Shown here: one piece after another, positions 7,944 to 17,004 of the stretch
How positions within the stretch are numbered: the first letter of the stretch is position 1
How the letters are laid out: every line of letters starts with the position of its first letter
NCBI RefSeq assembly: GCF_006335115.1
Contig: NZ_VDMJ01000020.1
Location: forward strand, 85,460 to 149,459
DNA: 64,000 nt
From: Streptomyces sp. NP160
GTDB lineage: Bacteria > Actinomycetota > Actinomycetes > Actinomycetales > Quadrisphaeraceae
Reading direction: 5' to 3'
Position numbers and translations under genes: made by a program
The notes under the pieces: model-generated
Databases searched by the model: none
What the model was told of the DNA's origin: nothing
The model's input: the letters and a program-made list of their open reading frames with translations, nothing else

Positions 7944-9659
7944 ATGAAGGTGCTGGGCGTCAACGCCGTCTTCCACGACTCCTCCGCCGCGCTCGTGGTG
8001 GACGGCGTCGTGGTGGCCGCCGCCGAGGAGGAGCGCTTCTCCCGGCGCAAGCACGGCAAGCGGCCGGTGCCGTTCTCGGCGTGGGAGCTGCCCGAGCTGG
8101 CGATGCGCTGGTGCCTGGAGCACGCGGGCCTGACCGTCGACGACCTCGACGCCGTCGCCTACGGCTACGACCCGTCGATGGCGCTGAGCGAGGAGGAGGG
8201 CCACGAGCGCGGCCTGCGCGACCCGTGGGACCACCTGCGCACCACCTACGCCTCCCGGGCCGCCGGCTTCCTCGCCACCGCGCTGCCGGGGCTGGACAAG
8301 AGCAAGGTCGTCTTCGTCCCCCACCACGTCGCGCACGCGGCGAGCTCAGGCCTGGCGGGGCCGTCCACCACGGGGAGCGTGCTCGTGCTCGACGGCCGCG
8401 GCGAGCGCGGCAGCCACCTGTCGGGCCGCTACGTCGACGGCAAGCTCGAGGTGCTGGCCACCACCGAGCTGCCGCACTCCCTCGGCCTGGTCTACGAGTC
8501 GCTCACCGACCACCTGGGCTTCCTGCGGTCCTCCGACGAGTTCAAGGTCATGGCGATGGCCTCCTACGGCACACCGCGCCACCTGGAGGCGCTGCGCGAG
8601 CACGTGCACGCCACCGGCGACGGCCGCTTCGTGGCGACCGAGCCCGACTGGGCCCGGTTCGCCCCGCGCCGCACCCCCGCCGAGGCCGCGGCCACCAGCG
8701 CGGAGGCCCTCCCGCCCGAGCACGCCGACCTCGCCGCGTCCGTGCAGGCGCTCACCGAGGAGGTCCTCGTCGACCTCGCGACCTGGCTGCACGAGCAGAC
8801 CGGCGACACCCTGCTGACGATGGCCGGCGGCACCGCGCTGAACTGCGTGGCCAACACGAAGATCTGGCAGCGCACCCCCTTCGAGCAGGTGTGGGTGCAG
8901 CCCGCCGCCGGTGACTCCGGCACGGCCCTGGGCGCCGCGCTGCAGGTGGCCGCCGAGCACGGTGACCGCATCCGCCCGATGGGCACCGCCGCGCTGGGCC
9001 GGGAGTGGACGGACGAGCAGCTGGCCGACTGGCTGCGCACCGCCAAGGTCCCCTTCACCACCCCCGGCAGCCGCGAGGCGCTCGCCGAGGAGGTCGCCGA
9101 CGTGCTCGCCGCCGACGGCGTGGTCGCCTGGTTCGACGGGCGCAGCGAGTTCGGGCCCCGCGCCCTGGGCCGCCGCTCCCTCATCGCCCACCCCGGCCAC
9201 GCGCACAACGTGGAGCGGATGAACGACGTCAAGGGCCGCGAGCAGTTCCGCCCCATCGCCCCCATGGTGCTGGCCGAGCGCGCGCAGGACGTCTTCGAGA
9301 ACGGTCCGTTCCCGAGCCCGTACATGCTCTTCGTGCACGACGTGAAGGCGGAGTGGCGCGAGAGGATCCCCGCTGTGACGCACGTCGACGGCACCGCCCG
9401 CATCCAGACCGTCAGCGACGGCGGAGCCGGGGTCTCCGGTGAGGTCGACGAGAGCGCCAACCCCGGCGTCCACGCCCTCATCACCGCCTTCGAGCGGCGC
9501 ACCGGCCTGCCCGTGGTGGTGAACACCAGCCTCAACACCGCCGGCCGCCCCATGGTCGACGACCCCCGCGACGCGCTCGAGCTGTTCGGGTCCGCCCCCG
9601 TCGACGTGCTGGTCCTCGGCCCGCACCTCGTGCGCCGGCAGAGCTTCTTCGCCTCGTGA
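7944..9659 (+). CDS. Carbamoyltransferase (NodU/CmcH/TobZ family)
   Basis: A 571-residue O-carbamoyltransferase. These enzymes make carbamoyl-adenylate from carbamoyl phosphate and ATP and transfer the carbamoyl group to a hydroxyl, often on a sugar. The N-terminal Kae1-like domain opens with VNAVFHDSSAALVVDG and carries the metal-binding HHVAHA (His127, His131). The C-terminal domain shows GRSEFGPRALGRRS near 398-412 and EQFRPIAPMVL. It opens the glycan cluster, and the next gene starts inside its stop codon (GTGA). I infer that a sugar of the cluster's product is carbamoylated. The acceptor is unknown. Confidence 0.92.
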   Translation: MKVLGVNAVFHDSSAALVVDGVVVAAAEEERFSRRKHGKRPVPFSAWELPELAMRWCLEHAGLTVDDLDAVAYGYDPSMALSEEEGHERGLRDPWDHLRTTYASRAAGFLATALPGLDKSKVVFVPHHVAHAASSGLAGPSTTGSVLVLDGRGERGSHLSGRYVDGKLEVLATTELPHSLGLVYESLTDHLGFLRSSDEFKVMAMASYGTPRHLEALREHVHATGDGRFVATEPDWARFAPRRTPAEAAATSAEALPPEHADLAASVQALTEEVLVDLATWLHEQTGDTLLTMAGGTALNCVANTKIWQRTPFEQVWVQPAAGDSGTALGAALQVAAEHGDRIRPMGTAALGREWTDEQLADWLRTAKVPFTTPGSREALAEEVADVLAADGVVAWFDGRSEFGPRALGRRSLIAHPGHAHNVERMNDVKGREQFRPIAPMVLAERAQDVFENGPFPSPYMLFVHDVKAEWRERIPAVTHVDGTARIQTVSDGGAGVSGEVDESANPGVHALITAFERRTGLPVVVNTSLNTAGRPMVDDPRDALELFGSAPVDVLVLGPHLVRRQSFFAS

Positions 9660-11308
9660 GGCCCGCTCGCTGGGCCGTCGTCGTCCCCTCGGTCGGCCGG
9701 CCCAGCCTGCAGGTGCTGCTCGACTCCCTCGCCTCCCAGGACGCGGCCCAGGACGCGGCCCAGGACGGCGGCGCGCGGCCGGCGCTGGTCGTCGTCGTCG
9801 ACGACCGGCGGCTGACCGACGAGGGATCCGGACCGCCGGCGCTGGTGCCGGCGCTCGCCCTCGACGGCGTCGAGCTGGTCGTGGTGCGCTCCGGCGGCCG
9901 CGGCCCCGCCGCGGCGCGCAACCTCGGGTGGCGCACCGCCGCCGCGCGCGTGCCGGACCTGGAGTGGGTCGCGTTCGTCGACGACGACGTCGAGCTGCCC
10001 CCGGCGTGGTCCCGCGAGCTGCTCGCCGACCTCGCCGCGGTCGAGCGGGCGGTCCCGCGCGTCGGCGGCTCGCAGGGCCGGCTGCACGTGCCGCTGCCCA
10101 CCGGCCGGCGCCCCACCGACTGGGAGCGCGGCACCGCGGGGCTGGCCGACGCGGCGTGGGCGACCGCCGACATGGCCTACCGCCTGGACGCCCTCGTGGC
10201 CGTGGGCGGCTTCGACGAGCGGTTCCCGCGGGCCTACCGGGAGGACGCCGACCTCGCGCTGCGCGTCGAGCGCGCCGGCTGGTCGCTGGTGCGCGGGCGG
10301 CGCACCGCCGTGCACCCCGTGCGCCCCGCCGACGACTGGGTGAGCGTGCGGGTGCAGCGCGGGAACGCCGACGACGTGCTCATGGCCGCCCTGCACGGCC
10401 CGACGTGGCGCCGCGACGCGCAGGCGCCGCCGGGTCGGCTGCGCTGGCACGTCGCCACCGCGGCGGCGCTCGCGGTGGCCGGCCTCGGGGCCGTCAGCGG
10501 TCAGCGGCGGGCCGCGGCGCTGGGGGCGGTGGCGTGGGCGGGCCTGACCGCGGACTTCGCCCGGCGGCGCCTCGCGCCGGGACCTCGTGACGCCGCCGAG
10601 GTGCGGCGGATGGCGCTCACGTCCGCAGCGATCCCGGTCGCGGCCGTCTGGCACCGCCTGCGGGGGCTGCAGCGCTGGCGGTCGGCGCCCCCCGCGCCCT
10701 GGCCGGCCGCGCAGCGCGACGAGCCGCTGGCCGCTGTGCTCTTCGACCGGGACGGCACCCTCGTCCACGACGTCCCCTACAACGGCGACCCGGCCCAGGT
10801 GCGCCTGGTCGACGGCGCCCTCGAGGCGCTCGCCCGCGTGCGGGGCGCCGGGCTGCGCACCGGCCTGGTGACCAACCAGTCCGGGGTGGCCCGGGGGATC
10901 ATCACCCGCGACGAGGCCGACGCCGTCACGGCCGAGGTGGTCCGGCAGGTCGGCGGCCTCGACGTCGTCATGACCTGCCCGCACGGCCCGGAGAGTGGTG
11001 ACGGGGCCTGCGCGTGCCGCAAGCCCGGCCCCGGCATGGTCCTCGAGGCCGCACGCCGGCTCGGGGTCCCCGCGTCGCGCGTCGCCGTGGTGGGCGACAT
11101 CGCCGCCGACGTGGGCGCCGCGGTGGCCGCCGGCGCCCGGGGCGTCATGGTCCCCACGTCCGTGACACGCTCCGAGGAGATCGCCGCCGCACGTGCTGCG
11201 GCAGCGGCTGGCGGCCCCGTGCTCGGCGTCGCCCCTGACCTGGCCGGCGCCGTCGACCTGCTGCTCGGCGCCGGTGACCGTCACCCGACCCCCGGAGGCA
11301 CCCCGTGA
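9656..11308 (+). CDS. GT2 glycosyltransferase fused to GmhB-type HAD phosphatase
   Basis: 550 residues in two parts. Residues 1-330 are a family 2 glycosyltransferase with the nucleotide-sugar DXD site FVDDDVEL (109-111) and the acceptor-base region REDADLALRVE (Glu196-Asp197). Residues 358-540 are a HAD-IIIA phosphatase with nucleophile LFDRDGT (Asp364, Asp366), TNQSG (407-410), Lys456 and GDIAAD. The loop Cys441-x-His443 ... Cys452-x-Cys454 is the zinc site of D-glycero-D-manno-heptose 1,7-bisphosphate phosphatases, histidinol phosphatases and relatives. Because the next-but-two gene encodes GmhA-HldE, GmhB is the likely role. The start GTG overlaps the previous stop. A small D-A-A-Q repeat lies at 29-36. 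Confidence 0.88.
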   Translation: MRPARWAVVVPSVGRPSLQVLLDSLASQDAAQDAAQDGGARPALVVVVDDRRLTDEGSGPPALVPALALDGVELVVVRSGGRGPAAARNLGWRTAAARVPDLEWVAFVDDDVELPPAWSRELLADLAAVERAVPRVGGSQGRLHVPLPTGRRPTDWERGTAGLADAAWATADMAYRLDALVAVGGFDERFPRAYREDADLALRVERAGWSLVRGRRTAVHPVRPADDWVSVRVQRGNADDVLMAALHGPTWRRDAQAPPGRLRWHVATAAALAVAGLGAVSGQRRAAALGAVAWAGLTADFARRRLAPGPRDAAEVRRMALTSAAIPVAAVWHRLRGLQRWRSAPPAPWPAAQRDEPLAAVLFDRDGTLVHDVPYNGDPAQVRLVDGALEALARVRGAGLRTGLVTNQSGVARGIITRDEADAVTAEVVRQVGGLDVVMTCPHGPESGDGACACRKPGPGMVLEAARRLGVPASRVAVVGDIAADVGAAVAAGARGVMVPTSVTRSEEIAAARAAAAAGGPVLGVAPDLAGAVDLLLGAGDRHPTPGGTP

Positions 11309-12471
11309 CCACCCCGCAGCAGGACCCCCTCCCCGATCCGCAGCCGGACCCGCGGAGGGTGCTCGCCGTCCGCCTCGACAGCGACGGCGACGTCCTCATG
11401 ACCGGCCCCGCCGTCGCCGCGCTGCGCCGCGGACCGGGCGGCACCGAGGTCGAGCGCCTCGACCTGCTCGCCTCCCCCGGTGGTGCCGGCGCCGCGCGGC
11501 TGCTGCCCGGCGTCGACGAGGTGCTCGTGGCCGACGTCCCGTGGTCCGGCTACCGGCCGCCGGCACCCGACGCCGACGCGCTCACCGCGCTGGTCGAGCT
11601 GCTGCGCGAGCGCGAGTACGACGAGGTGGTCGTCTTCACCTCCTACCACCAGAGCCCCCTGCCGATGGCGCTCATCGCACGCCTGGCGGGCGTGCCCCGC
11701 GTCATCGCCGCCAGCGACGACTACCCGGGCTCCCTGCTGGACCTGCGCCACAAGCGCCCCGGGAACCCCGACGGCACCGGCGGCGAGCACGAGGTCGTGG
11801 CCAGCCTCGGGCTCGTGGCCGCGAGCGGCCGCCGGATCCCCGACGCCCCCCGGACGGCGCTGCGCCGCCCGCTGCCCGACGTGCCCGCGTGGCTGCTCGA
11901 GCGGGCCGGGTCGGCCGCGGGTGGTCGGGGGGCGCTCGTCGTGGTCCACCCCGGCGCCTCCGTGCCGGCCCGCGCCGCGCACCCGGACGTCGTCGCCCGC
12001 GCCGTCCGCGCTCTCGTCGAGGCGGGGCACCACGTGGTGGTCACCGGCGGTCCGGGCGAGGTGGAGCTCACAGGCCGCGTCGCCGCAGCCGCTCCCGGCG
12101 CCGTCGACGCCGGCGGGCGCACGTCGCTCGGCGAGCTCGCCGCGCTGCTGGACGCGGCGGACGTCGTCGTCGTCGGCAACACCGGCCCGGCCCACCTCGC
12201 GGCCGCCGTCGGCACGCCCGTGGCCAGCCTCTTCTCCGCGGTGATGCCCGTGGAGCGCTGGGCGCCGTTCGGCGTGCCCGTGGTGGTGCTGGGAGACCTC
12301 ACCGCGCCGTGCCGCCTCACGCGCGTGCAGGTGTGCCCGGTGGCGGGCCACCCGTGCCTGGACGTCTCCCCCGGGGCCGTCGTGGCCGCCGTCGCCGACC
12401 TCGCCGCCGGTCGCGTGCCCGTGCCCCCGCCCGCGCGGCCGGTGCCCGTCGAGACCGGCCAGGCCCTGTGA
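11305..12471 (+). CDS. Glycosyltransferase family 9 (heptosyltransferase-like)
   Basis: A 388-residue GT-B enzyme of family 9, the family of ADP-heptose transferases. The N-terminal signature VRLDSDGDVLMTGPAVAAL and the C-terminal sugar-nucleotide block NTGPAHLAAAVGTPV are diagnostic, and VVVHPGAS lies at the start of the C-terminal half. The C-terminal end has a proline-rich tail. It is translationally coupled on both sides by GTGA overlaps. As the cluster makes an ADP-heptose, a heptose donor is the natural inference; the acceptor is unknown, because this organism should have no lipopolysaccharide. Confidence 0.87.
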   Translation: MTTPQQDPLPDPQPDPRRVLAVRLDSDGDVLMTGPAVAALRRGPGGTEVERLDLLASPGGAGAARLLPGVDEVLVADVPWSGYRPPAPDADALTALVELLREREYDEVVVFTSYHQSPLPMALIARLAGVPRVIAASDDYPGSLLDLRHKRPGNPDGTGGEHEVVASLGLVAASGRRIPDAPRTALRRPLPDVPAWLLERAGSAAGGRGALVVVHPGASVPARAAHPDVVARAVRALVEAGHHVVVTGGPGEVELTGRVAAAAPGAVDAGGRTSLGELAALLDAADVVVVGNTGPAHLAAAVGTPVASLFSAVMPVERWAPFGVPVVVLGDLTAPCRLTRVQVCPVAGHPCLDVSPGAVVAAVADLAAGRVPVPPPARPVPVETGQAL

Positions 12472-13478
12472 GCGACGGGTCCCGCCGCCTGAGGGTGCTC
12501 CTCTGGCACGTCCACGGCTCGTGGACCACGGCCTTCGTGCAGGGCCGGCACGACTACCTCGTGCCCGTGCTGCCCGACCGGGGCCCCGACGGGCGCGGAC
12601 GCGCCCGCACCTGGGACTGGCCGGCGTCCGTGCGCGAGGTCACGCCCGAGCAGCTCGCGGCAGGCGGCGAGGCGCGGCCGGGCGTCGTCGTCCTCCAGCG
12701 GCCCCACGAGGCCGCGCTGCTGCGGGAGTGGACCGGGCTGCGCGCCGGGGTCGACGTGCCCGCGGTGTACGTCGAGCACGACTCCCCCCGAGAGCACGCC
12801 GCCCGCTCCCGCCACCCACTGCTCGACCTGGACGGGCAGCTGGGCGCCCGGCTGCCCGTGGTGCACGTGACGCACTTCAACGCGCTCATGTGGGACTGCG
12901 GCGACCTGCCCACCCGCGTGGTGGAGCACGGCGTCGTCGACCCGGGGCACCTGGCCACCGGGGAGCGCGCGTCGCTGGCCGTGGTGGTCAACGAGCCGGT
13001 GCGCCGCTGGCGCGTGGCCGGCACCGACCTCGTGGTCGACCTCGCCCGGCGGGTGCCGCTGGACGTCTACGGCATGGGGATGGACGCGCTGCAGCGATGC
13101 GCGCCCCACCTCGCCGGCCACCTCCACGAGGACCTGCCGCAGGCGCGGATGCACGCCGAGGTGGCCCGCCACCGCGCCTACCTCCACCCCTACCGGTGGA
13201 CCAGCCTGGGCCTGGCGCTCGTGGAGGCCATGACCATGGGCCTGCCGGTGCTGGCCCTGGCCACCACGGCGGCGCCCGAGTCGGTGCCACCGGAGGCGGG
13301 GTTCCTGTCCACGGACCCCGCCGCGCTGGAGCGGACGGCGCAGCGCTGGCTGGACGACCCGGCCGAGGCGCGAGAGCGTGGCCTCGCCGCCCGCGAGCAC
13401 GCCCTGCGCCGCTTCGGGCTGGCGCGCTTCCTCGCCGACTGGGACGACGTCCTGGGAGGCGCCGGGGTCCAGCAGTAG
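12468..13478 (+). CDS. Glycosyltransferase, GT-B fold
   Basis: 336 residues starting at the GTG at 12468, which overlaps the stop of the GT9 gene. The frame stays open further upstream, but that stretch is inside the GT9 gene. The C-terminal half has a typical GT-B donor-site segment, YLHPYRWTSLGLALVEAMTMG, read here in two overlapping blocks around residues 240-262, with the conserved Glu. The N-terminal half contains AVYVEHDSPREHA and VVHVTHFNALMW. Enzymes of this kind are annotated as glycosyltransferase family 1 or 4 and have no assigned sugar. The position inside the cluster suggests it extends the same glycan. Confidence 0.83.
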   Translation: MSDGSRRLRVLLWHVHGSWTTAFVQGRHDYLVPVLPDRGPDGRGRARTWDWPASVREVTPEQLAAGGEARPGVVVLQRPHEAALLREWTGLRAGVDVPAVYVEHDSPREHAARSRHPLLDLDGQLGARLPVVHVTHFNALMWDCGDLPTRVVEHGVVDPGHLATGERASLAVVVNEPVRRWRVAGTDLVVDLARRVPLDVYGMGMDALQRCAPHLAGHLHEDLPQARMHAEVARHRAYLHPYRWTSLGLALVEAMTMGLPVLALATTAAPESVPPEAGFLSTDPAALERTAQRWLDDPAEARERGLAAREHALRRFGLARFLADWDDVLGGAGVQQ

Positions 13479-13531
13479 GCCCCCGGGGTCGAGCCCACGG
13501 CCCCTCCTGGCTCCACCAGGGGAGACATCGG

Positions 13532-14827
13532 ATGAGGATCGCGATGGTCTCCGAGCACGCCAGCCCGCTGGCCGTCCTCGGAGGTGTCGACGCCGGCGGG
13601 CAGAACGTGCACGTCGCAGCGCTGGCGCAGGCGCTGGCCGCCCGCGGGCACCAGGTGGAGGTGTACACGCGGCGCGACGACGCGGTGCTCCCCCGGCGCG
13701 TGCGCATGGCGCCCGGTGTGGACGTGGTCCACGTCGACGCCGGCCCCGCCCGGCCGGTGCCCAAGGACGAGCTGCTGCCGTGGATGCCGGCGTTCGCGGC
13801 CTGGCTGCAGCGCGCCTGGGCGCCCCGCGAGACCCGCCCCGAGGTGGTGCACGCCCACTTCTGGATGTCCGGCCTGGCGGCGCTCGAGGCCGGGCGCGCG
13901 CTGGGCGTGCCCGTGGTGCAGACCTTCCACGCGCTCGGGTCCGTCAAGCGCCGCCACCAGGGCGACCACGACACCTCCCCCGCCCGGCGAATCGCCCTGG
14001 AGGCCGGCCTGGTCCGCGACGTCGACCTCGTGGTGGCCACCTGCCGCGACGAGGTGGCGGAGCTCGACGCGCTCGCGACGCCGCGCCGCCGCCCGGCGGT
14101 GGTGCCGTGCGGGGTGGACGTGGAGCACTTCGAGCCGGAGGGCCCCGCCGAGCCGCGCGCCGCGGGCAGCCCCAGGTTCCGCCTGGTGAGCGTGGGCCGG
14201 CTCGTGGAGCGCAAGGGCGTCGAGACGGCCGTGCGCGCCCTGGCGGTGCTCCCCGACGTCGAGCTGGTGGTGGCCGGCGGGCCCCCGCCGCACGAGCTGC
14301 ACCTCGACCCGGAGGCCGTCCGGCTGCGCAGCGTCGCGCGCTCCCTCGGCGTGGCCGACCGCCTGCTGCTCGTGGGGCAGGTGGAGCAGCCCGACGTCCC
14401 GCGGCTGCTGCGCTCGGCGGACGTGTCGGTGAACGTGCCCTGGTACGAGCCGTTCGGCATCGCCCCGCTGGAGGCGATGGCGTGCGGCCTGCCCGTGGTC
14501 GGCACCGCCGTGGGCGGCCTCCTCGACACCGTCGTGGAGGGCTCCACCGGGGCCCTCGTCGAGCCCCGGGACGCCGCGGCGCTGGCCGCGGCGGTGCGCG
14601 GGCTCCTCGACGACCCCGCCCGTCGCCGCCGCTGGGGACGGGCGGGGCGCCGCCGCGCGCTGGCCCACTACGGCTGGGACCGCGTGGCGGCATCGACGGA
14701 GGACGCCTACGGTCGGGCCGTGAGGGGTGCCTCCCGCAGGGCGGTGGCTCCCGCGACGACGGTGGAGACGCGCCCTGACCAGCGCGCGGCCCTCCTCGCG
14801 CACTTCGACGAGCAGGAGGCTGTGTGA
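13532..14827 (+). CDS. Glycosyltransferase family 4
   Basis: A 431-residue retaining GT-B glycosyltransferase. The N-terminal acceptor domain starts MRIAMVSEHASPL with GGVDAGGQNVHV, as in sucrose-phosphate and D-inositol 3-phosphate glycosyltransferases. The donor domain has SVGRLVERKG near 222-231 and the EX7E motif in YEPFGIAPLEAMACG. The ATG at 13532 has GGGGAGA upstream, making it one of the few genes in the cluster with its own clear ribosome site, after a 53-bp gap. The C-terminal 40 residues are an extra arginine-rich tail. The donor sugar is not predictable. Its stop overlaps the GmhA-HldE start. Confidence 0.88.
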   Translation: MRIAMVSEHASPLAVLGGVDAGGQNVHVAALAQALAARGHQVEVYTRRDDAVLPRRVRMAPGVDVVHVDAGPARPVPKDELLPWMPAFAAWLQRAWAPRETRPEVVHAHFWMSGLAALEAGRALGVPVVQTFHALGSVKRRHQGDHDTSPARRIALEAGLVRDVDLVVATCRDEVAELDALATPRRRPAVVPCGVDVEHFEPEGPAEPRAAGSPRFRLVSVGRLVERKGVETAVRALAVLPDVELVVAGGPPPHELHLDPEAVRLRSVARSLGVADRLLLVGQVEQPDVPRLLRSADVSVNVPWYEPFGIAPLEAMACGLPVVGTAVGGLLDTVVEGSTGALVEPRDAAALAAAVRGLLDDPARRRRWGRAGRRRALAHYGWDRVAASTEDAYGRAVRGASRRAVAPATTVETRPDQRAALLAHFDEQEAV

Positions 14828-17004
14828 GCACGACGGGCGCTCCCCGCGACCCCAGCGGCCGGTCCCACCCGGGCAGCACCCCCGCGGCCGACTGGCTGGC
14901 GCAGCACCGCGGCGAGGTCGACGCGACGGTGGCCGGCCTGCAGGACGCCGCCGAGCTGCTCGACGCCTGGGGCCGCCACCTCGCCGAGGTGCTCGGGGGC
15001 GGCGGGCGGCTGCTCGCGGCCGGCAACGGCGGCAGCGCCGCCGAGGCGCAGCACCTCACGGCCGAGCTGGTGGGCCGGTTCGTGGCCGAGCGGCGGCCCC
15101 TGTCGGCCATCGCGCTGCACGCCGAGACCTCCTCCACCACCGCCATCGGCAACGACTACGGCGCCGCCGAGGTCTTCGCCCGCCAGGTGCAGGCCCACGG
15201 CCGCCCCGGTGACGTGCTGCTGCTGCTGTCGACGTCCGGGCGCAGCGAGAACGTCGTCCGCGCGGCGCAGGCGGGCCGCCGCGCCGGCCTGCGGGTGTGG
15301 GCGCTGACCGGTCCCGCCCACAGCCCGCTGGCGGAGGCCAGCGACGAGGTGCTGCGCGTCGGCGAGCCGGGCTCGTCCACCTCCGCGGTGCAGGAGGGCC
15401 ACCTCGTGGTGGTCCACGCGCTGTGCGCCGCCGTCGACGCCCACCTCCTGGGGACGACGACGAGCGCGGCGGCGCCCGCCCCCGCTGCCGCGGCGGCCGT
15501 CTCGTCCGCGCCCCTCGACGTCCGTCCGTCCGCGGCGCGCGCGCCGCGCGCGGCGGGGGTGCGCCGCCCGCGCGTCGTCGTCGTGGGTGACGCGGTGCTC
15601 GACAGGGACCTGCTGGGGCGCAGCGACCGGGTGGCGCCCGACGCGCCCGTGCCCGTCGTCGACCTCACCGGCCTGGACGAGAGCCCCGGCGGCGCCGGGC
15701 TCACCGCCCTGCTCGTGGCGGGGCGCGCGCAGACGTCGCTCGTCGCCCCGGTCGCCGACGACGACGCGGGCCGCCGCCTGCGCGAGGGTCTCGAGGGTGC
15801 GGCGGAGCCCGTCGAGGTCGTGGCGCTGGGCCACGCCGGCGGCACCCGCACCAAGACCCGCGTCCGCGTGGCCGGGCAGTCGCTCGTGCGCCTGGACGAG
15901 GGCGGCCCGGCCACCCCGGTCGACGTCGAGGCGTCCGTGCTCGCCGAGGCCCTGGCCGACGCCGACGTCGTGCTCGTCAGCGACTACGGCGCGGGCACCA
16001 CACGCGACCCGGTGGTCCGCGAGGCGCTGGCCGCGGCTGCGCGCCGCGTGCCGGTGGTGTGGGACCCGCACCCCCGCGGCGGCGCCCCGGTGCCGGGCTG
16101 CGCGCTGGTGACGCCCAACCTCTCCGAGGCCCGTGCCGCCGCGTCCCAGGCGGTCGCCGGCGCCTCCCCCGACGTCCTCGCCGAGCACCTCGCCTCCACC
16201 TGGGGCGTGCGCGGCGTCTGCGTGACCACCGGTGCCCAGGGCGCCTGGCTCGCCTCTCCCGGCACCGACGCGGTCTTCGCGCCGGCGGCCGTGGTGGCCG
16301 GCGGAGACCCGTGCGGTGCCGGCGACAGCTTCGCGGCGTCCGCCGCCGTGTCGCTCGCCACCGGCCGGGTGCTCTCGGAGGCCGTGGTCGCCGCCGTGGC
16401 CGACGCCTCGGCGTGGGTCGCCGGGGGCGGCGCCTCCGGGTGGCGCGCCGCCCAGCGCGAGGCGGCCTCGCTGGGCGCCGCTGCCGCCAGCACGGCCGAG
16501 CGGAGCGCCCCGAGCAGCGCCGCCGACGTCGTCGCCCGCGTGCGCGCCACCGGCGGCACCGTGGTGGCCACGGGCGGCTGCTTCGACGTGCTGCACGCCG
16601 GCCACGTCGCCACCCTCGAGGCCGCGCGCCGGCTGGGCGACGCGCTCGTCGTGCTGCTCAACGCCGACTCCTCGGTGCGCCGGCTCAAGGGCCCCACCCG
16701 GCCCGTCAACGACGAAGTGGACCGCGCCCGGGTGCTCGCCGCGCTCGACTGCGTGGACGCCGTCGTCGTCTTCTCCGAGGACGACCCCCGCACCGCCCTG
16801 GCCGACCTGCGTCCCGACGTGTGGGCCAAGGGCGGCGACTACGGCGGGGCCGAGCTGCCCGAGGCGCCGCTGGTGCGCGGCTGGGGCGGCCGGGTCGTGC
16901 TGCTGCCCTACCTCGACGGGCGCTCCACCACCTCCATCCTCGCCCGCGGCGCCGTGCCCTCGGTGACGCCGGCCACCTCGAAGCACCAGGAGACGACCTC
17001 TTGA
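14824..17004 (+). CDS. Trifunctional GmhA-HldE fusion: heptose 7-P isomerase, kinase, adenylyltransferase
   Basis: 726 residues in three domains. Residues 25-208 are a SIS-fold GmhA, with NGGSAAEA (68-75), STSGRSENV (136-144) and both catalytic residues known from E. coli GmhA, here Glu81 and His193. Residues 210-248 are an Ala-rich linker. Residues 250-545 are a PfkB-type kinase like HldE-N, with GGDPCGAGDSF (493-503) and catalytic base Asp501. Residues 578-705 are the nucleotidyltransferase, with GCFDVLHAGH (HxGH, 591-594) and RRLKGPTRPVN. Together they would turn sedoheptulose 7-P into the 1,7-bisphosphate and, after GmhB, into ADP-D,D-heptose. The start overlaps the upstream stop. Confidence 0.92.
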   Translation: MSTTGAPRDPSGRSHPGSTPAADWLAQHRGEVDATVAGLQDAAELLDAWGRHLAEVLGGGGRLLAAGNGGSAAEAQHLTAELVGRFVAERRPLSAIALHAETSSTTAIGNDYGAAEVFARQVQAHGRPGDVLLLLSTSGRSENVVRAAQAGRRAGLRVWALTGPAHSPLAEASDEVLRVGEPGSSTSAVQEGHLVVVHALCAAVDAHLLGTTTSAAAPAPAAAAAVSSAPLDVRPSAARAPRAAGVRRPRVVVVGDAVLDRDLLGRSDRVAPDAPVPVVDLTGLDESPGGAGLTALLVAGRAQTSLVAPVADDDAGRRLREGLEGAAEPVEVVALGHAGGTRTKTRVRVAGQSLVRLDEGGPATPVDVEASVLAEALADADVVLVSDYGAGTTRDPVVREALAAAARRVPVVWDPHPRGGAPVPGCALVTPNLSEARAAASQAVAGASPDVLAEHLASTWGVRGVCVTTGAQGAWLASPGTDAVFAPAAVVAGGDPCGAGDSFAASAAVSLATGRVLSEAVVAAVADASAWVAGGGASGWRAAQREAASLGAAAASTAERSAPSSAADVVARVRATGGTVVATGGCFDVLHAGHVATLEAARRLGDALVVLLNADSSVRRLKGPTRPVNDEVDRARVLAALDCVDAVVVFSEDDPRTALADLRPDVWAKGGDYGGAELPEAPLVRGWGGRVVLLPYLDGRSTTSILARGAVPSVTPATSKHQETTS

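Noticed and set aside
16059..17000. A 314-residue N-terminal extension of the SDR
   Set aside because: It is an out-of-frame shadow of the GmhA-HldE gene, rich in Arg and Gly. The TTG at 17001 with AGGAG gives a normal SDR.
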